Part shown: positions 17,445-24,206 of the stretch, in pieces
Layout of the letters: the number at the start of each line of letters is the position of its first letter
Position numbering within the stretch: position 1 is the first letter of the stretch
Assembly (NCBI GenBank): GCA_022841325.1
Contig: JALHRS010000052.1
Location: 1-42,215 of the forward strand
From: Lysobacterales bacterium
GTDB taxonomy: Bacteria > Pseudomonadota > Gammaproteobacteria > Xanthomonadales > SZUA-5
Reading direction: 5' to 3'
DNA: 42,215 nt
Position numbers and translations under genes: made by a program
The notes under the pieces: model-generated
Told to the model about the DNA's origin: nothing
The model's database searches: none
The model's input: the letters and a program-made list of their open reading frames with translations, nothing else

Positions 17445-18338
17445 ATGGGCGTGCGCCGCAAATCGCATCACACCACCACGCGGGTTGTGGTTCCCACCGG
17501 CGGGCCGGCGCCCAGAGATCCGGCCTGCCTGGTGGTGGTCAATGGTGCGCAATTGGGTCTCGAAGCCAGGATTGCCGACCAGCCCCTCCTGATCGGACGC
17601 GCCGACGACGCCGGACTCGCCATCAGCAACACCAGCGTTTCCCGGCGCCACTGCTGGATTGTCCGCGATGGCGATGGTTATGTCGTCGAGGATCTGGGGT
17701 CGACCAACGGCGTCTTCGTCAATGGCCAGAAGGTGCAGCGTCTGGGCTTGCGCGATGGTGACCGCCTGCGGGTAGGGCACTGCGAGCTCAAGTTCTTCGG
17801 CGAGGGCAGTGCCGAAGCCAGTTATCATCGCGAGTTGCTGAATCAGGCCGTATTCGATGCCCTGACCGGCTTCTACAACCGGCGCCAGTCACGTGAAATG
17901 CTGGAACACGCCTTTGACCGTGGCCGCAACGATCCCGGCAGCCTGCGGCTGATGATTCTGGATCTGGATCACTTCAAGCCGGTCAACGACCAGTACGGGC
18001 ATCTCGCGGGTGACCGTGTGCTTACCGGCTTCGCGGCGCTGGTCAAGCGTGAACTCGATAAGGAAACCGTGTCCGGGCGTCTGGGCGGCGAAGAGTTCGT
18101 GGTCTTCAGTTCGCACTTGCCGATGTCCGAATTCTGCGCACTGGCCGAGCGCGTGCGCGCCACCCTGGAATGCACCGAGCTGCCCATGGACAACGGTAGC
18201 GTGCGCATCACGGTGAGTATTGGCATAGCCCAGCAAAGCCCCGACATGCGAGCTGCCGCGGATTTGCTGCGCGCTGCTGACGGCGCGCTGTACAAGGCCA
18301 AGCTCGGCGGCCGCAACCGGATTGTGGTGGGCGACTAG
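17445..18338 (+). CDS. FHA domain-GGDEF diguanylate cyclase
   Basis: This 297-residue soluble protein joins an FHA phosphothreonine-recognition domain (about residues 35-110; IGRADD, SVSRRH, GSTNGVFVNG) to a GGDEF domain (about 130-297). The signature GGEEF at 214-218 is the active variant, so it should make cyclic di-GMP from two GTP. The autoinhibitory I-site RxxD expected five residues before GGEEF reads DKET here, so product inhibition is probably lost. The start lies three bases after the stop of the giant surface protein, which suggests cotranscription. FHA input would couple cyclase activity to Ser/Thr phosphorylation; no kinase gene lies in the window. The stop codon TAG is inside the left arm of a 76-bp palindrome. 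Confidence 0.9.
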   Translation: MGVRRKSHHTTTRVVVPTGGPAPRDPACLVVVNGAQLGLEARIADQPLLIGRADDAGLAISNTSVSRRHCWIVRDGDGYVVEDLGSTNGVFVNGQKVQRLGLRDGDRLRVGHCELKFFGEGSAEASYHRELLNQAVFDALTGFYNRRQSREMLEHAFDRGRNDPGSLRLMILDLDHFKPVNDQYGHLAGDRVLTGFAALVKRELDKETVSGRLGGEEFVVFSSHLPMSEFCALAERVRATLECTELPMDNGSVRITVSIGIAQQSPDMRAAADLLRAADGALYKAKLGGRNRIVVGD

Positions 18339-18409
18339 CCCGCATTTCCCACGCCTGCAACACAATCGCGGCATCTGCATGCGCAGGTGTGAGAAATGCG
18401 GGCTAGTCT
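18334..18409. repeat. 76-bp near-perfect palindrome at a convergent gene junction
   Basis: Arm 18334-18358 and arm 18385-18409 are reverse complements at 23 of 25 positions; the outer 15 (ACTAGCCCGCATTTC / GAAATGCGGGCTAGT) are perfect. The loop is 26 nt. The TAG stop of the FHA-GGDEF gene (18336-18338) lies in the left arm, and the TAG stop of the convergent HNH gene (18405-18403) in the right arm, each read from the same arm sequence. It probably serves as a bidirectional terminator, although it has no long T-run. A mobile palindromic repeat that inserted between the genes would explain its symmetry. Confidence 0.85.
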
Positions 18410-18780
18410 GGCGCACGCCAGCGCGACATCCGGGTGGCCAGCAGGCGTTCGACGATGGCATGAGCCCTGGCATCGGCTGGTCCGCGCGCATCCGGTCCGC
18501 GGCCCTTCTGGTGGTTGCAGCGGGCGCAGGCCAGGGCCAGATTGCGCGGATCGTCGGCGGACTCGACCCGCTGCACCAGAGCCGCCGCCTGGCTGCGGCC
18601 GAACCAGGAGCGGGGGACGATGTGTTCCAGCGTGGTGCCGGGCCAGGGCTTGCCAGCGGCCGTGATGCCGATCCGGCTGCGGCAATGCAGGCAGCCGGTC
18701 TGCCAGTGGCCATCCAGCAAGGCGGCACGGCTGTCGCTGCGCGCTGCCAGCAGCATCAATGCGTGCAAGCGGGTCGCCAC
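18403..18780 (-). CDS. Small HNH endonuclease
   Basis: The 125-residue protein has a compact HNH (beta-beta-alpha-metal) nuclease core. Zinc-knuckle pairs are CLHC (Cys30, Cys33) and CARC (Cys85, Cys88). The catalytic region is LEHIVPRSWFG (His53), with Asn80 in DDPRNLALAC and His90 in CNHQKG. This is the arrangement of McrA-like stand-alone HNH proteins, whose targets are mostly unknown. It sits 15 bp downstream of the PqiC-like lipoprotein gene, on the same strand, as apparent last gene of the lipid-transport operon. That placement is functionally odd. A restriction, repair or homing role cannot be told from sequence. Its stop codon lies in the palindrome at 18334-18409. Confidence 0.85.
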   Translation of the reverse strand: MATRLHALMLLAARSDSRAALLDGHWQTGCLHCRSRIGITAAGKPWPGTTLEHIVPRSWFGRSQAAALVQRVESADDPRNLALACARCNHQKGRGPDARGPADARAHAIVERLLATRMSRWRAPD

Positions 18781-18795
18781 CGCGGCGTGCCGCCT

Positions 18796-19419
18796 TCAGG
18801 CCTCGCCGCAACTGCTGACATCCGCCTGCTGCAACCATTGCAGCGTCTGCTGACTCAGCTTCAGGGCCAGATCGCGCAGGCTGGCGACGGCCCCGGCCAC
18901 GCCTGCAGGCAGGTCGGCAGCCTCGATGGTGATCAGGCCGGAACTGGCCAGCACCTGGGCATTCCGACTGCAGATCAAGCGCAGATTGAGGGCCGCGCGG
19001 GCGCGCAGGCCGGCGCCATCGTCGTGCAGTTCAAAGGCCCGCAACTCCCCGCTCAAGCGCAGCGGTATCCGATGGGCTTGTGCCGATTGCGCCACCGCCG
19101 GGACCAGCCCGGCGGCTTCGATGGTCCGCACCAGCAGATCCTGCAGCAGGATCGGCAGCGGCGCAGTCCAGCGGGCGCCGGTCATGATCTGCACCTCGCC
19201 GTCGGCACGAATCACCACCACATCGACACCATCCAGCGGCGCGACGGCCCGTGGTACATCGACCAGCAGCGCCAGTGGCAGCTGCCGCTCGGCGCGCTGC
19301 GCCACCGCATCGGGCAGCGTGTACTGGGCCTGCTCGCTGGCCTTGGGCAGCACACCCGAGAGGCAGCCGCCGAGACTGAGCAGAAGGCCGGACCAGAGGG
19401 CGGCGCGTAGGGTGTTCAT
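18796..19419 (-). CDS. ABC-type transport auxiliary lipoprotein, PqiC/DUF330-like
   Basis: The 207-residue protein begins with a lipoprotein signal (LLLSLGGC, Cys19) and continues with the PqiC-type fold: QYTLPDA near the start, LLVDVPRAVAPLDG, a predicted DRI-like region and alternating strands. Proteins of this family accompany MCE/MlaD proteins and are thought to sit at the inner face of the outer membrane as part of a lipid-transport conduit. Its start codon overlaps the stop of the MCE gene by four bases, a sign of translational coupling. It takes the place that mlaC would hold in an E. coli-type mla operon. Confidence 0.85.
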   Translation of the reverse strand: MNTLRAALWSGLLLSLGGCLSGVLPKASEQAQYTLPDAVAQRAERQLPLALLVDVPRAVAPLDGVDVVVIRADGEVQIMTGARWTAPLPILLQDLLVRTIEAAGLVPAVAQSAQAHRIPLRLSGELRAFELHDDGAGLRARAALNLRLICSRNAQVLASSGLITIEAADLPAGVAGAVASLRDLALKLSQQTLQWLQQADVSSCGEA

Positions 19420-20384
19420 TGCGGACGGTACTCCCGTGGGCGGTCGCGCTGCAGCAGATAATCGGTGGGCGCGGTTTCAAGGCGGGTGCTGATGCGGTTC
19501 ATGCTTGCCGCCAGCTGCCTGAGTTCCTCCAGCGTGGCGGTCAACTCCGGCATGCCCTGTTGCGCGAACTGATCCAGCTGGGCGCTGTTGCGTGACAGCA
19601 ACGCATCGACCCGCGCCGAGAGTTCCCGCAACGAGGTCAGCGTGCGGCGCAGATCATCCGCTGCCGGCGCCAGATCCTGGCGCAGCATCTGGTCGGTTCG
19701 GGCCAGCGTTTCGCTACTCTGGCGGGCCAGATCCTGAAAGGCGGCGGAGGCGTCGCTGAGGTCGGCAAAAGCCTGATCGGCACGGCGCAGCGCGCTGCTG
19801 AGTTCGGCCTTGTCCTGATCGATCTGGGACGCGATCGACTCCACGTGCGCCAGCGTCTGGGTGACGCTCTGCGCATTTTCGTCGCTGAGCATCTGCGTGA
19901 TCCGGCCCAGGGCCTCGTTGAAACGCACCAGTACGTCGCCGCCATCGGTCATGAACTTCTGGAAGGCGCTGGGCCTGGCCTCGATGATCCCCACCTCACC
20001 CGGCGCCGGTGGCTGCAGCACCGGCGAATCCGGGTCGCCTGCGACCAGTTCGATGATGGCCACACCGGTCAGACCGGTGTAGGTCAGGCGGGCGCTGGTG
20101 TCGGTACGGATCGGCGTGTCGGCGCCTACACGGATGCGCGCCAGCACCCGCGCGGCGTCTTCGCGGTCCAGCGACAAGCGCCGCACTTCACCCACCTGGA
20201 TGCCGTTGAAATTGACCGCCGCGCCCTTGGTCAGGCCGGTCACGGTTTCGTGGAAGACCACATCGTACTCGTCGAATTCGTCGTCGAGGCTGACCTTGGC
20301 CACCCACAGGGCGAAGAACATGGCGCCGACCAGCGTCAGCAGCACGAAGGCGCCGATCAGGACGTGATGAGCTTTGGTTTCCAT
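19416..20384 (-). CDS. MCE/MlaD family phospholipid-transport substrate-binding protein
   Basis: The product has 322 residues from the ATG at 20384. An in-frame extension upstream lacks conservation, and METKAHHVLIGAFVLL is the typical beginning. One N-terminal transmembrane segment (about 8-28) anchors it in the inner membrane. The MCE domain follows at about 38-115 (VTGLTKGAAVNFNGIQVGEVRRL ... YTGLTGVAIIEL is the diagnostic pattern). The remaining ~190 residues are mostly helical heptads (coiled coil), probably forming a periplasmic tube or needle as in PqiB/YebT-like proteins. The gene lies 66 bp after mlaF and overlaps the lipoprotein gene by four bases. Confidence 0.9.
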   Translation of the reverse strand: METKAHHVLIGAFVLLTLVGAMFFALWVAKVSLDDEFDEYDVVFHETVTGLTKGAAVNFNGIQVGEVRRLSLDREDAARVLARIRVGADTPIRTDTSARLTYTGLTGVAIIELVAGDPDSPVLQPPAPGEVGIIEARPSAFQKFMTDGGDVLVRFNEALGRITQMLSDENAQSVTQTLAHVESIASQIDQDKAELSSALRRADQAFADLSDASAAFQDLARQSSETLARTDQMLRQDLAPAADDLRRTLTSLRELSARVDALLSRNSAQLDQFAQQGMPELTATLEELRQLAASMNRISTRLETAPTDYLLQRDRPREYRPQ

Positions 20385-20450
20385 GGCAGTGGAGCTACTC
20401 CGGTCTCTGTGGCTGGCGGCGAGCAGGCCAGATCGGTCGGTCAACGGATG

Positions 20451-21242
20451 TCATCGGCTGTCGGCCTTGAGTTGTTCTGATTGAGTGTAGGCCATGCGTC
20501 CGCGCGGCCCCTGGAAGCACTCGCGGATCCAGGGCTGGTCCAGTTCCTGAATCACCGACGGCTTGTCGACCGCGATCACATGGCGGTCAGCCAATACCGC
20601 CACGCGTTCGCAGATGCGATAGACGCTGTCCAGATCATGGGTGATCAGGATCACGGTCAGATGCAGTGCCTGGTGCAGGGTGCTTACCAGTTCGTCGAAG
20701 GCGGCCGCACCGATGGGGTCGAGGCCGGAGGTGGGCTCGTCGAAGAACAGGATCTCCGGATCGAGCGCCAGGGCGCGGGCCAGACCGGCGCGCTTGCGCA
20801 TGCCGCCCGAGAGCGTTTCCGGATACTTGTTGGCGGCGTCTGGTGGCAGTCCCACCAGGGCAATCTTGAGGCGCGCCAGTTCGCAGATGAAGTGCTCGTC
20901 AAGCGCGGTGTGTTCCTTCAGCGGCACCATCACGTTCTCGAGCACCGTCAGCGAGGAAAACAGGGCGCCGTCCTGGAACATCACGCCCACCCGGCGTTCC
21001 AGCGCATGCCTTTCGCTGTCGTCCAGTGTTGCCATCTCCTGGCCAAACCACCAGATGCGCCCGGCGCGATAGGGCTGCAGGCCGAGGATCGAACGCATCA
21101 GTACGCTCTTGCCGGCGCCCGAGCCACCGATGATGCCCAGTACCTCGCCCTTGAGGATGTCGAGGTCCAGATCCTGGTGCACCACCTGCTCGCCGAACTG
21201 GTTGCGTAATCCGCGCACGCTCATGACCACGTCTGTAGTCAC
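20451..21242 (-). CDS. mlaF: MlaF-like ABC transporter ATPase for phospholipid transport
   Basis: This 263-residue ATPase would power lipid movement through the MlaE-type permease. Walker A is GGSGAGKS (about 39-46), the signature is LSGGMRKR, Walker B is ILFFDEPTSGLDP, and the switch His is in ITHDLDS. The chosen GTG start at 21242 overlaps the permease stop (GTGA), giving translational coupling; an ATG six codons inside (21224) is the alternative. A long open frame continues upstream through the permease gene in another phase, but the ABC homology begins only at residue ~8, so this is not a fusion. The C-terminus (FFQGPRGRMA-like) is also typical of MlaF. Confidence 0.93.
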   Translation of the reverse strand: MTTDVVMSVRGLRNQFGEQVVHQDLDLDILKGEVLGIIGGSGAGKSVLMRSILGLQPYRAGRIWWFGQEMATLDDSERHALERRVGVMFQDGALFSSLTVLENVMVPLKEHTALDEHFICELARLKIALVGLPPDAANKYPETLSGGMRKRAGLARALALDPEILFFDEPTSGLDPIGAAAFDELVSTLHQALHLTVILITHDLDSVYRICERVAVLADRHVIAVDKPSVIQELDQPWIRECFQGPRGRMAYTQSEQLKADSR

Positions 21243-22360
21243 CAGCCGAGCTCCATGAAGAAGATCGCGGCGATGGCATCGACCAGGATCACCAGGAAGA
21301 TCGACTGCACCACCGAAGAAGTGGTGTGCCGGCCTACCGATTCGGCGCTGGCCTGCACCTTGAGGCCTTCCAGACAACCCACCAGGGCGATGATCACGGC
21401 AAACAGCGGCGCCTTCGACAGGCCCACCAGCAGATGCCGCAACTCGGCGGTTTCCTGCATGCGCGCCAGGAACAGGCCGGGCGAGATCCCAAGCTCGGTG
21501 CCGCCCACCAGTGCGCCGCCGAGGATGCCCGACAGCACCGCCAGAAAGCTCAGCACCGGCAGCATCACCAACAATGCCAGCAGCCGCGGGATGACCAGCA
21601 GTTCGAGCGGGTCCAGCCCCAGCGCCCGGATCGCGTCGATTTCCTCCCGGGCCCGCATCATGCCGATTTCCGCGGTGTAGGCGCTGCCCGAACGTCCAGC
21701 GATCATGATTGCTGTCAGCAGCACACCGAATTCGCGCATGAAGGAAAAACTGACCAGTTCCACCGTGAACACCTGGGCGCCGAAATCCGCAAGCACGGTG
21801 GCGCCGAGGAAGGCGACCACGGCGCCGACCAGAAAACTCAGCAGGCAGACGATCGGAACGGCGTCCAGGCCGGCGCGCTCCATATGGTGCACTGCGCTGG
21901 TCCAGCGCAGGCGCTGGCGACCGGCCACGATCGCCAGAATGGTGATCAGCGTCTGCCCGCCGAAGCCCAGCAGCAGCGTGAACTGACGCCAGGCGAATTC
22001 GACCGCGGCGCCGGTCCGCTCCAGCATGGGCTGGATGCCGGAGGGCTTGCGCTGTCGGACTCTCGGCGCGGCGATGCGTTCGCCGACCAGATTCAGCAAC
22101 TCGCCGTCGGCGGGTCGCAGTCCCTCGAACTCTGGCCACGGCATGCCCCCCAGCCAGCGCTGCACCAGCAGCAGCGCACCGGCCGTGTCGAGTGCCGTCA
22201 GTTCGCTGGCGTCCACGCGCACCGGCCGCGGGCCTGCCGCCGCGGTCAGTCCCTGCGAGCGGCGTTCGGCTGCGGGCAAACCAGCGACCGTCCAGTCTCC
22301 GCGCAACCGCAGCACTGGCTGGTCGTCGGTCTGGTCCAGACTGTAATCAGCTTGCGCCAT
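21239..22360 (-). CDS. mlaE: STAS-MlaE fusion, phospholipid-transport permease
   Basis: The protein has 373 residues. Residues about 10-100 are a STAS-like domain (LRLRGDWTVAGL ... VDASELTALDTAGALLL), which corresponds to the separate MlaB subunit of E. coli. Residues about 120-373 form the MlaE/YrbE permease with six hydrophobic segments and the conserved EIDAIRALGLDPLELLVIPR motif. It makes the inner-membrane channel part of a Mla-type complex with the ATPase and MCE protein encoded downstream. The operon order is STAS-mlaE, mlaF, mlaD, pqiC-like, HNH. uspA ends 24 bp upstream on the same strand and could be cotranscribed. Confidence 0.93.
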   Translation of the reverse strand: MAQADYSLDQTDDQPVLRLRGDWTVAGLPAAERRSQGLTAAAGPRPVRVDASELTALDTAGALLLVQRWLGGMPWPEFEGLRPADGELLNLVGERIAAPRVRQRKPSGIQPMLERTGAAVEFAWRQFTLLLGFGGQTLITILAIVAGRQRLRWTSAVHHMERAGLDAVPIVCLLSFLVGAVVAFLGATVLADFGAQVFTVELVSFSFMREFGVLLTAIMIAGRSGSAYTAEIGMMRAREEIDAIRALGLDPLELLVIPRLLALLVMLPVLSFLAVLSGILGGALVGGTELGISPGLFLARMQETAELRHLLVGLSKAPLFAVIIALVGCLEGLKVQASAESVGRHTTSSVVQSIFLVILVDAIAAIFFMELGW

Positions 22361-22384
22361 GGAGCGATCCGCGCGGGGATGCTG

Positions 22385-22828
22385 TCAGCGTACCACCAGC
22401 ACCGGCAATTCCCCGTGGGTGAGCACTTTCTGGGTTTCACTGCCGAGAATCATGGCGCTGAGGCCGCGCCGTCCGTGCGAAGACATGCAGATCAGATCGC
22501 AGCCACGCTCGGCGGCAGTCGCCAGAATCAGGCGGTAGGGGTGACTGTCGATGCCGTGACTGACTTCAAAAGCCACGCCGGCCTGGGTGCAGGCCTCGGC
22601 GAAGTCCTTGAAGACCACTTCGGCCTCCACGGCAGCCTGGCGCTCGTATTCGTCCCTGGACGGGAACTGGTACACCGGCACCATCGCATCGACCGGCGGA
22701 ATGTACTCCGGTACGGCGTATACGCCGGTCAACCGGGCGCCGACCTTCACGGCCAGACCAATGGCGGCAGCTACCGCTTTCCTGGCCAGTTCGGAGCCGT
22801 CGGTCGGGACCAGGATGTGGCTATACAT
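22385..22828 (-). CDS. Universal stress protein, UspA family
   Basis: This 147-residue single-domain Usp starts with MYSHILVPTDGS and ends with LPVLVVR, both family hallmarks. The nucleotide-binding loop reads SSHG, nine residues, then GS, close to the ATP-binding G-2x-G-9x-G(S/T) consensus, so it may bind ATP. A strong GAGGAG ribosome site precedes the ATG at 22828. It lies 24 bp before the lipid-transport operon and 71 bp after the Tat-exported SDR gene. The cellular role is unspecific stress tolerance; no closer function can be read from sequence. Confidence 0.93.
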   Translation of the reverse strand: MYSHILVPTDGSELARKAVAAAIGLAVKVGARLTGVYAVPEYIPPVDAMVPVYQFPSRDEYERQAAVEAEVVFKDFAEACTQAGVAFEVSHGIDSHPYRLILATAAERGCDLICMSSHGRRGLSAMILGSETQKVLTHGELPVLVVR

Positions 22829-22899
22829 GGCAGTGCTCCTCAGCCGTCGGACAGAAGCTCATGTTACCGACTTTCACCAAAGGCGGAGATTGAGCCCGG

Positions 22900-24051
22900 T
22901 CAAGAGGCGCGGTTCTGAGCCCGCCACGCGGCCAGCACCTCGGCCTCGCGCTCGCGCTCGATGCCGGCCCGCAACGTGCCCTGTCGCTCCGGCGTCTGCG
23001 CGTGAAACCAGCTCAGGGTGTCCGCAGCGGTCGTGGCCAGCGGCCGGAAGCGGAGTCCGGCTTCAAGCGCGCGCTGGATGCTGACCCGGGCAAAGCCCGC
23101 CGACTCGCCCTGGCCCGGCACCCACACCGGCAGGTCCCCCCAGGGAGCGACCTGCTGCTTCTCCAGGAAGTCGGCTGGTACGAAGTGCAGGCGGGCACCC
23201 GCCGTGGTCACGGCGCGGATGCCATAGAGCATGGCCGCAACCGACATCTCGTAATCCGGCCCGGTGGCATTGTAGATGCCATAACGACGCGCTTCGGCCA
23301 TGCGTATGGTCCATTCCGCCAGATCGCGGGCGTCGATGAACTGCACCGGGTCGGCGCCGTTTGCCGACGGCGCCAGCACATCGCCACCGGCCTCCAGGCG
23401 CAGCGGCCAGTAGCTGAAACGGTCGGTCTCATCGCCCGGGCCGACGATCAGCCCGGGGCGGATGATGGTGGTCTGTTCCTTGAAGTGCTGCTGTGCCTGG
23501 GCCTCACTGGCTGCCTTCATCGGCCCATACAGGGCCATGTTCGCCATCAGGCTGTCGCGGGTCTCCTTGAGGACATCCTCGCCCTCGTATTCGGCGAGTC
23601 CTGTCGTTTCGTCCATGCCCGGCTTGCTTGTGTCGGCGTACACCGAAATGGTCGAGATGAAGATGTACTGGTCGACCTGGCCGGCCAGCACTACGCCGAC
23701 ATCACGCACCCAGAAGGGCACGCTGGTGGGATTGTCTATGCACACATCCCAGCGCCGACCCTTGAGCGCGGCGACGTCCCCGGTATTGCGGTCGCCGGTC
23801 AGTTCCTCGACTTCGGCCGGCCAGTCCTGTGGTCGTCGTCCGCGATTGAACAGCGTGATCTTGTGGCCACGCGCCAAGGCATAGCGGACCTGGTGGGGCC
23901 CGGTGAATCCGGTGCCGCCGAGGATCAGGATATTGAGTGGTTTCGGGGCCTTTTCGACATTGCCGGCGGCCAGGCCGGGGCGAATGCCGGTAACGCCAGC
24001 GGCAGCGGCGAGCGCGCCCAGTTTCAGAAGTTCGCGGCGGTTGCTGAGCAT
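22900..24051 (-). CDS. Tat-exported NAD-dependent epimerase/dehydratase (extended SDR)
   Basis: The 383-residue protein starts with a twin-arginine signal (NRRELLKLGALAAAAG, Arg5-Arg6), which points to export of the folded protein to the periplasm. The mature part is an extended short-chain dehydrogenase with the Rossmann motif GGTGFTG at 45-51 and the catalytic YxxxK at Tyr175-Lys179 (YGPMK). FISTISVYAD supplies the upstream serine region, and IRPGLIVGPGD is also typical of epimerases. The substrate is unknown. Export by Tat fits a protein that binds its NAD(P) cofactor in the cytoplasm. It is divergent from the DEAD-box helicase gene. Confidence 0.87.
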   Translation of the reverse strand: MLSNRRELLKLGALAAAAGVTGIRPGLAAGNVEKAPKPLNILILGGTGFTGPHQVRYALARGHKITLFNRGRRPQDWPAEVEELTGDRNTGDVAALKGRRWDVCIDNPTSVPFWVRDVGVVLAGQVDQYIFISTISVYADTSKPGMDETTGLAEYEGEDVLKETRDSLMANMALYGPMKAASEAQAQQHFKEQTTIIRPGLIVGPGDETDRFSYWPLRLEAGGDVLAPSANGADPVQFIDARDLAEWTIRMAEARRYGIYNATGPDYEMSVAAMLYGIRAVTTAGARLHFVPADFLEKQQVAPWGDLPVWVPGQGESAGFARVSIQRALEAGLRFRPLATTAADTLSWFHAQTPERQGTLRAGIEREREAEVLAAWRAQNRAS

Positions 24052-24146
24052 GGCGCAATCCGTTTGCCGGGGAGGGAGCGCATGAGTTTAGGCGCGTCAA
24101 GCGCGATCCACGCCGGCCAGAGGTCATTGGCTCAGCTTGGTCGCGC

Positions 24147-24152
24147 TACAAT
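24147..24152 (+). promoter_or_regulatory. Candidate -10 box for the DEAD-box helicase gene
   Basis: TACAAT at 24147-24152 is a good -10 hexamer in the 155-bp divergent gap. No convincing -35 lies 16-18 bp upstream (TTGGCT at 24127 is too close). A start near 24160 would give a leader of about 47 nt. Confidence 0.4.
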
Positions 24153-24206
24153 AAGGACCGGTTCGCGCCTCGCGAGCTTGATTGTCTAGGCCCGCAAGGA
24201 TGCGCC

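Noticed and set aside
18335..18838. Alternative 167-codon minus-strand frame overlapping the HNH gene
   Set aside because: The HNH and zinc motifs are only in the other frame (18403-18780). This frame has no domain and overlaps the lipoprotein gene.
20451..22139. Apparent MlaE-MlaF fusion from one long minus-strand frame of 562 codons
   Set aside because: Upstream of about 21242 this frame is out of phase with the true permease frame and encodes no conserved sequence. The permease has its own stop overlapping the ATPase start.
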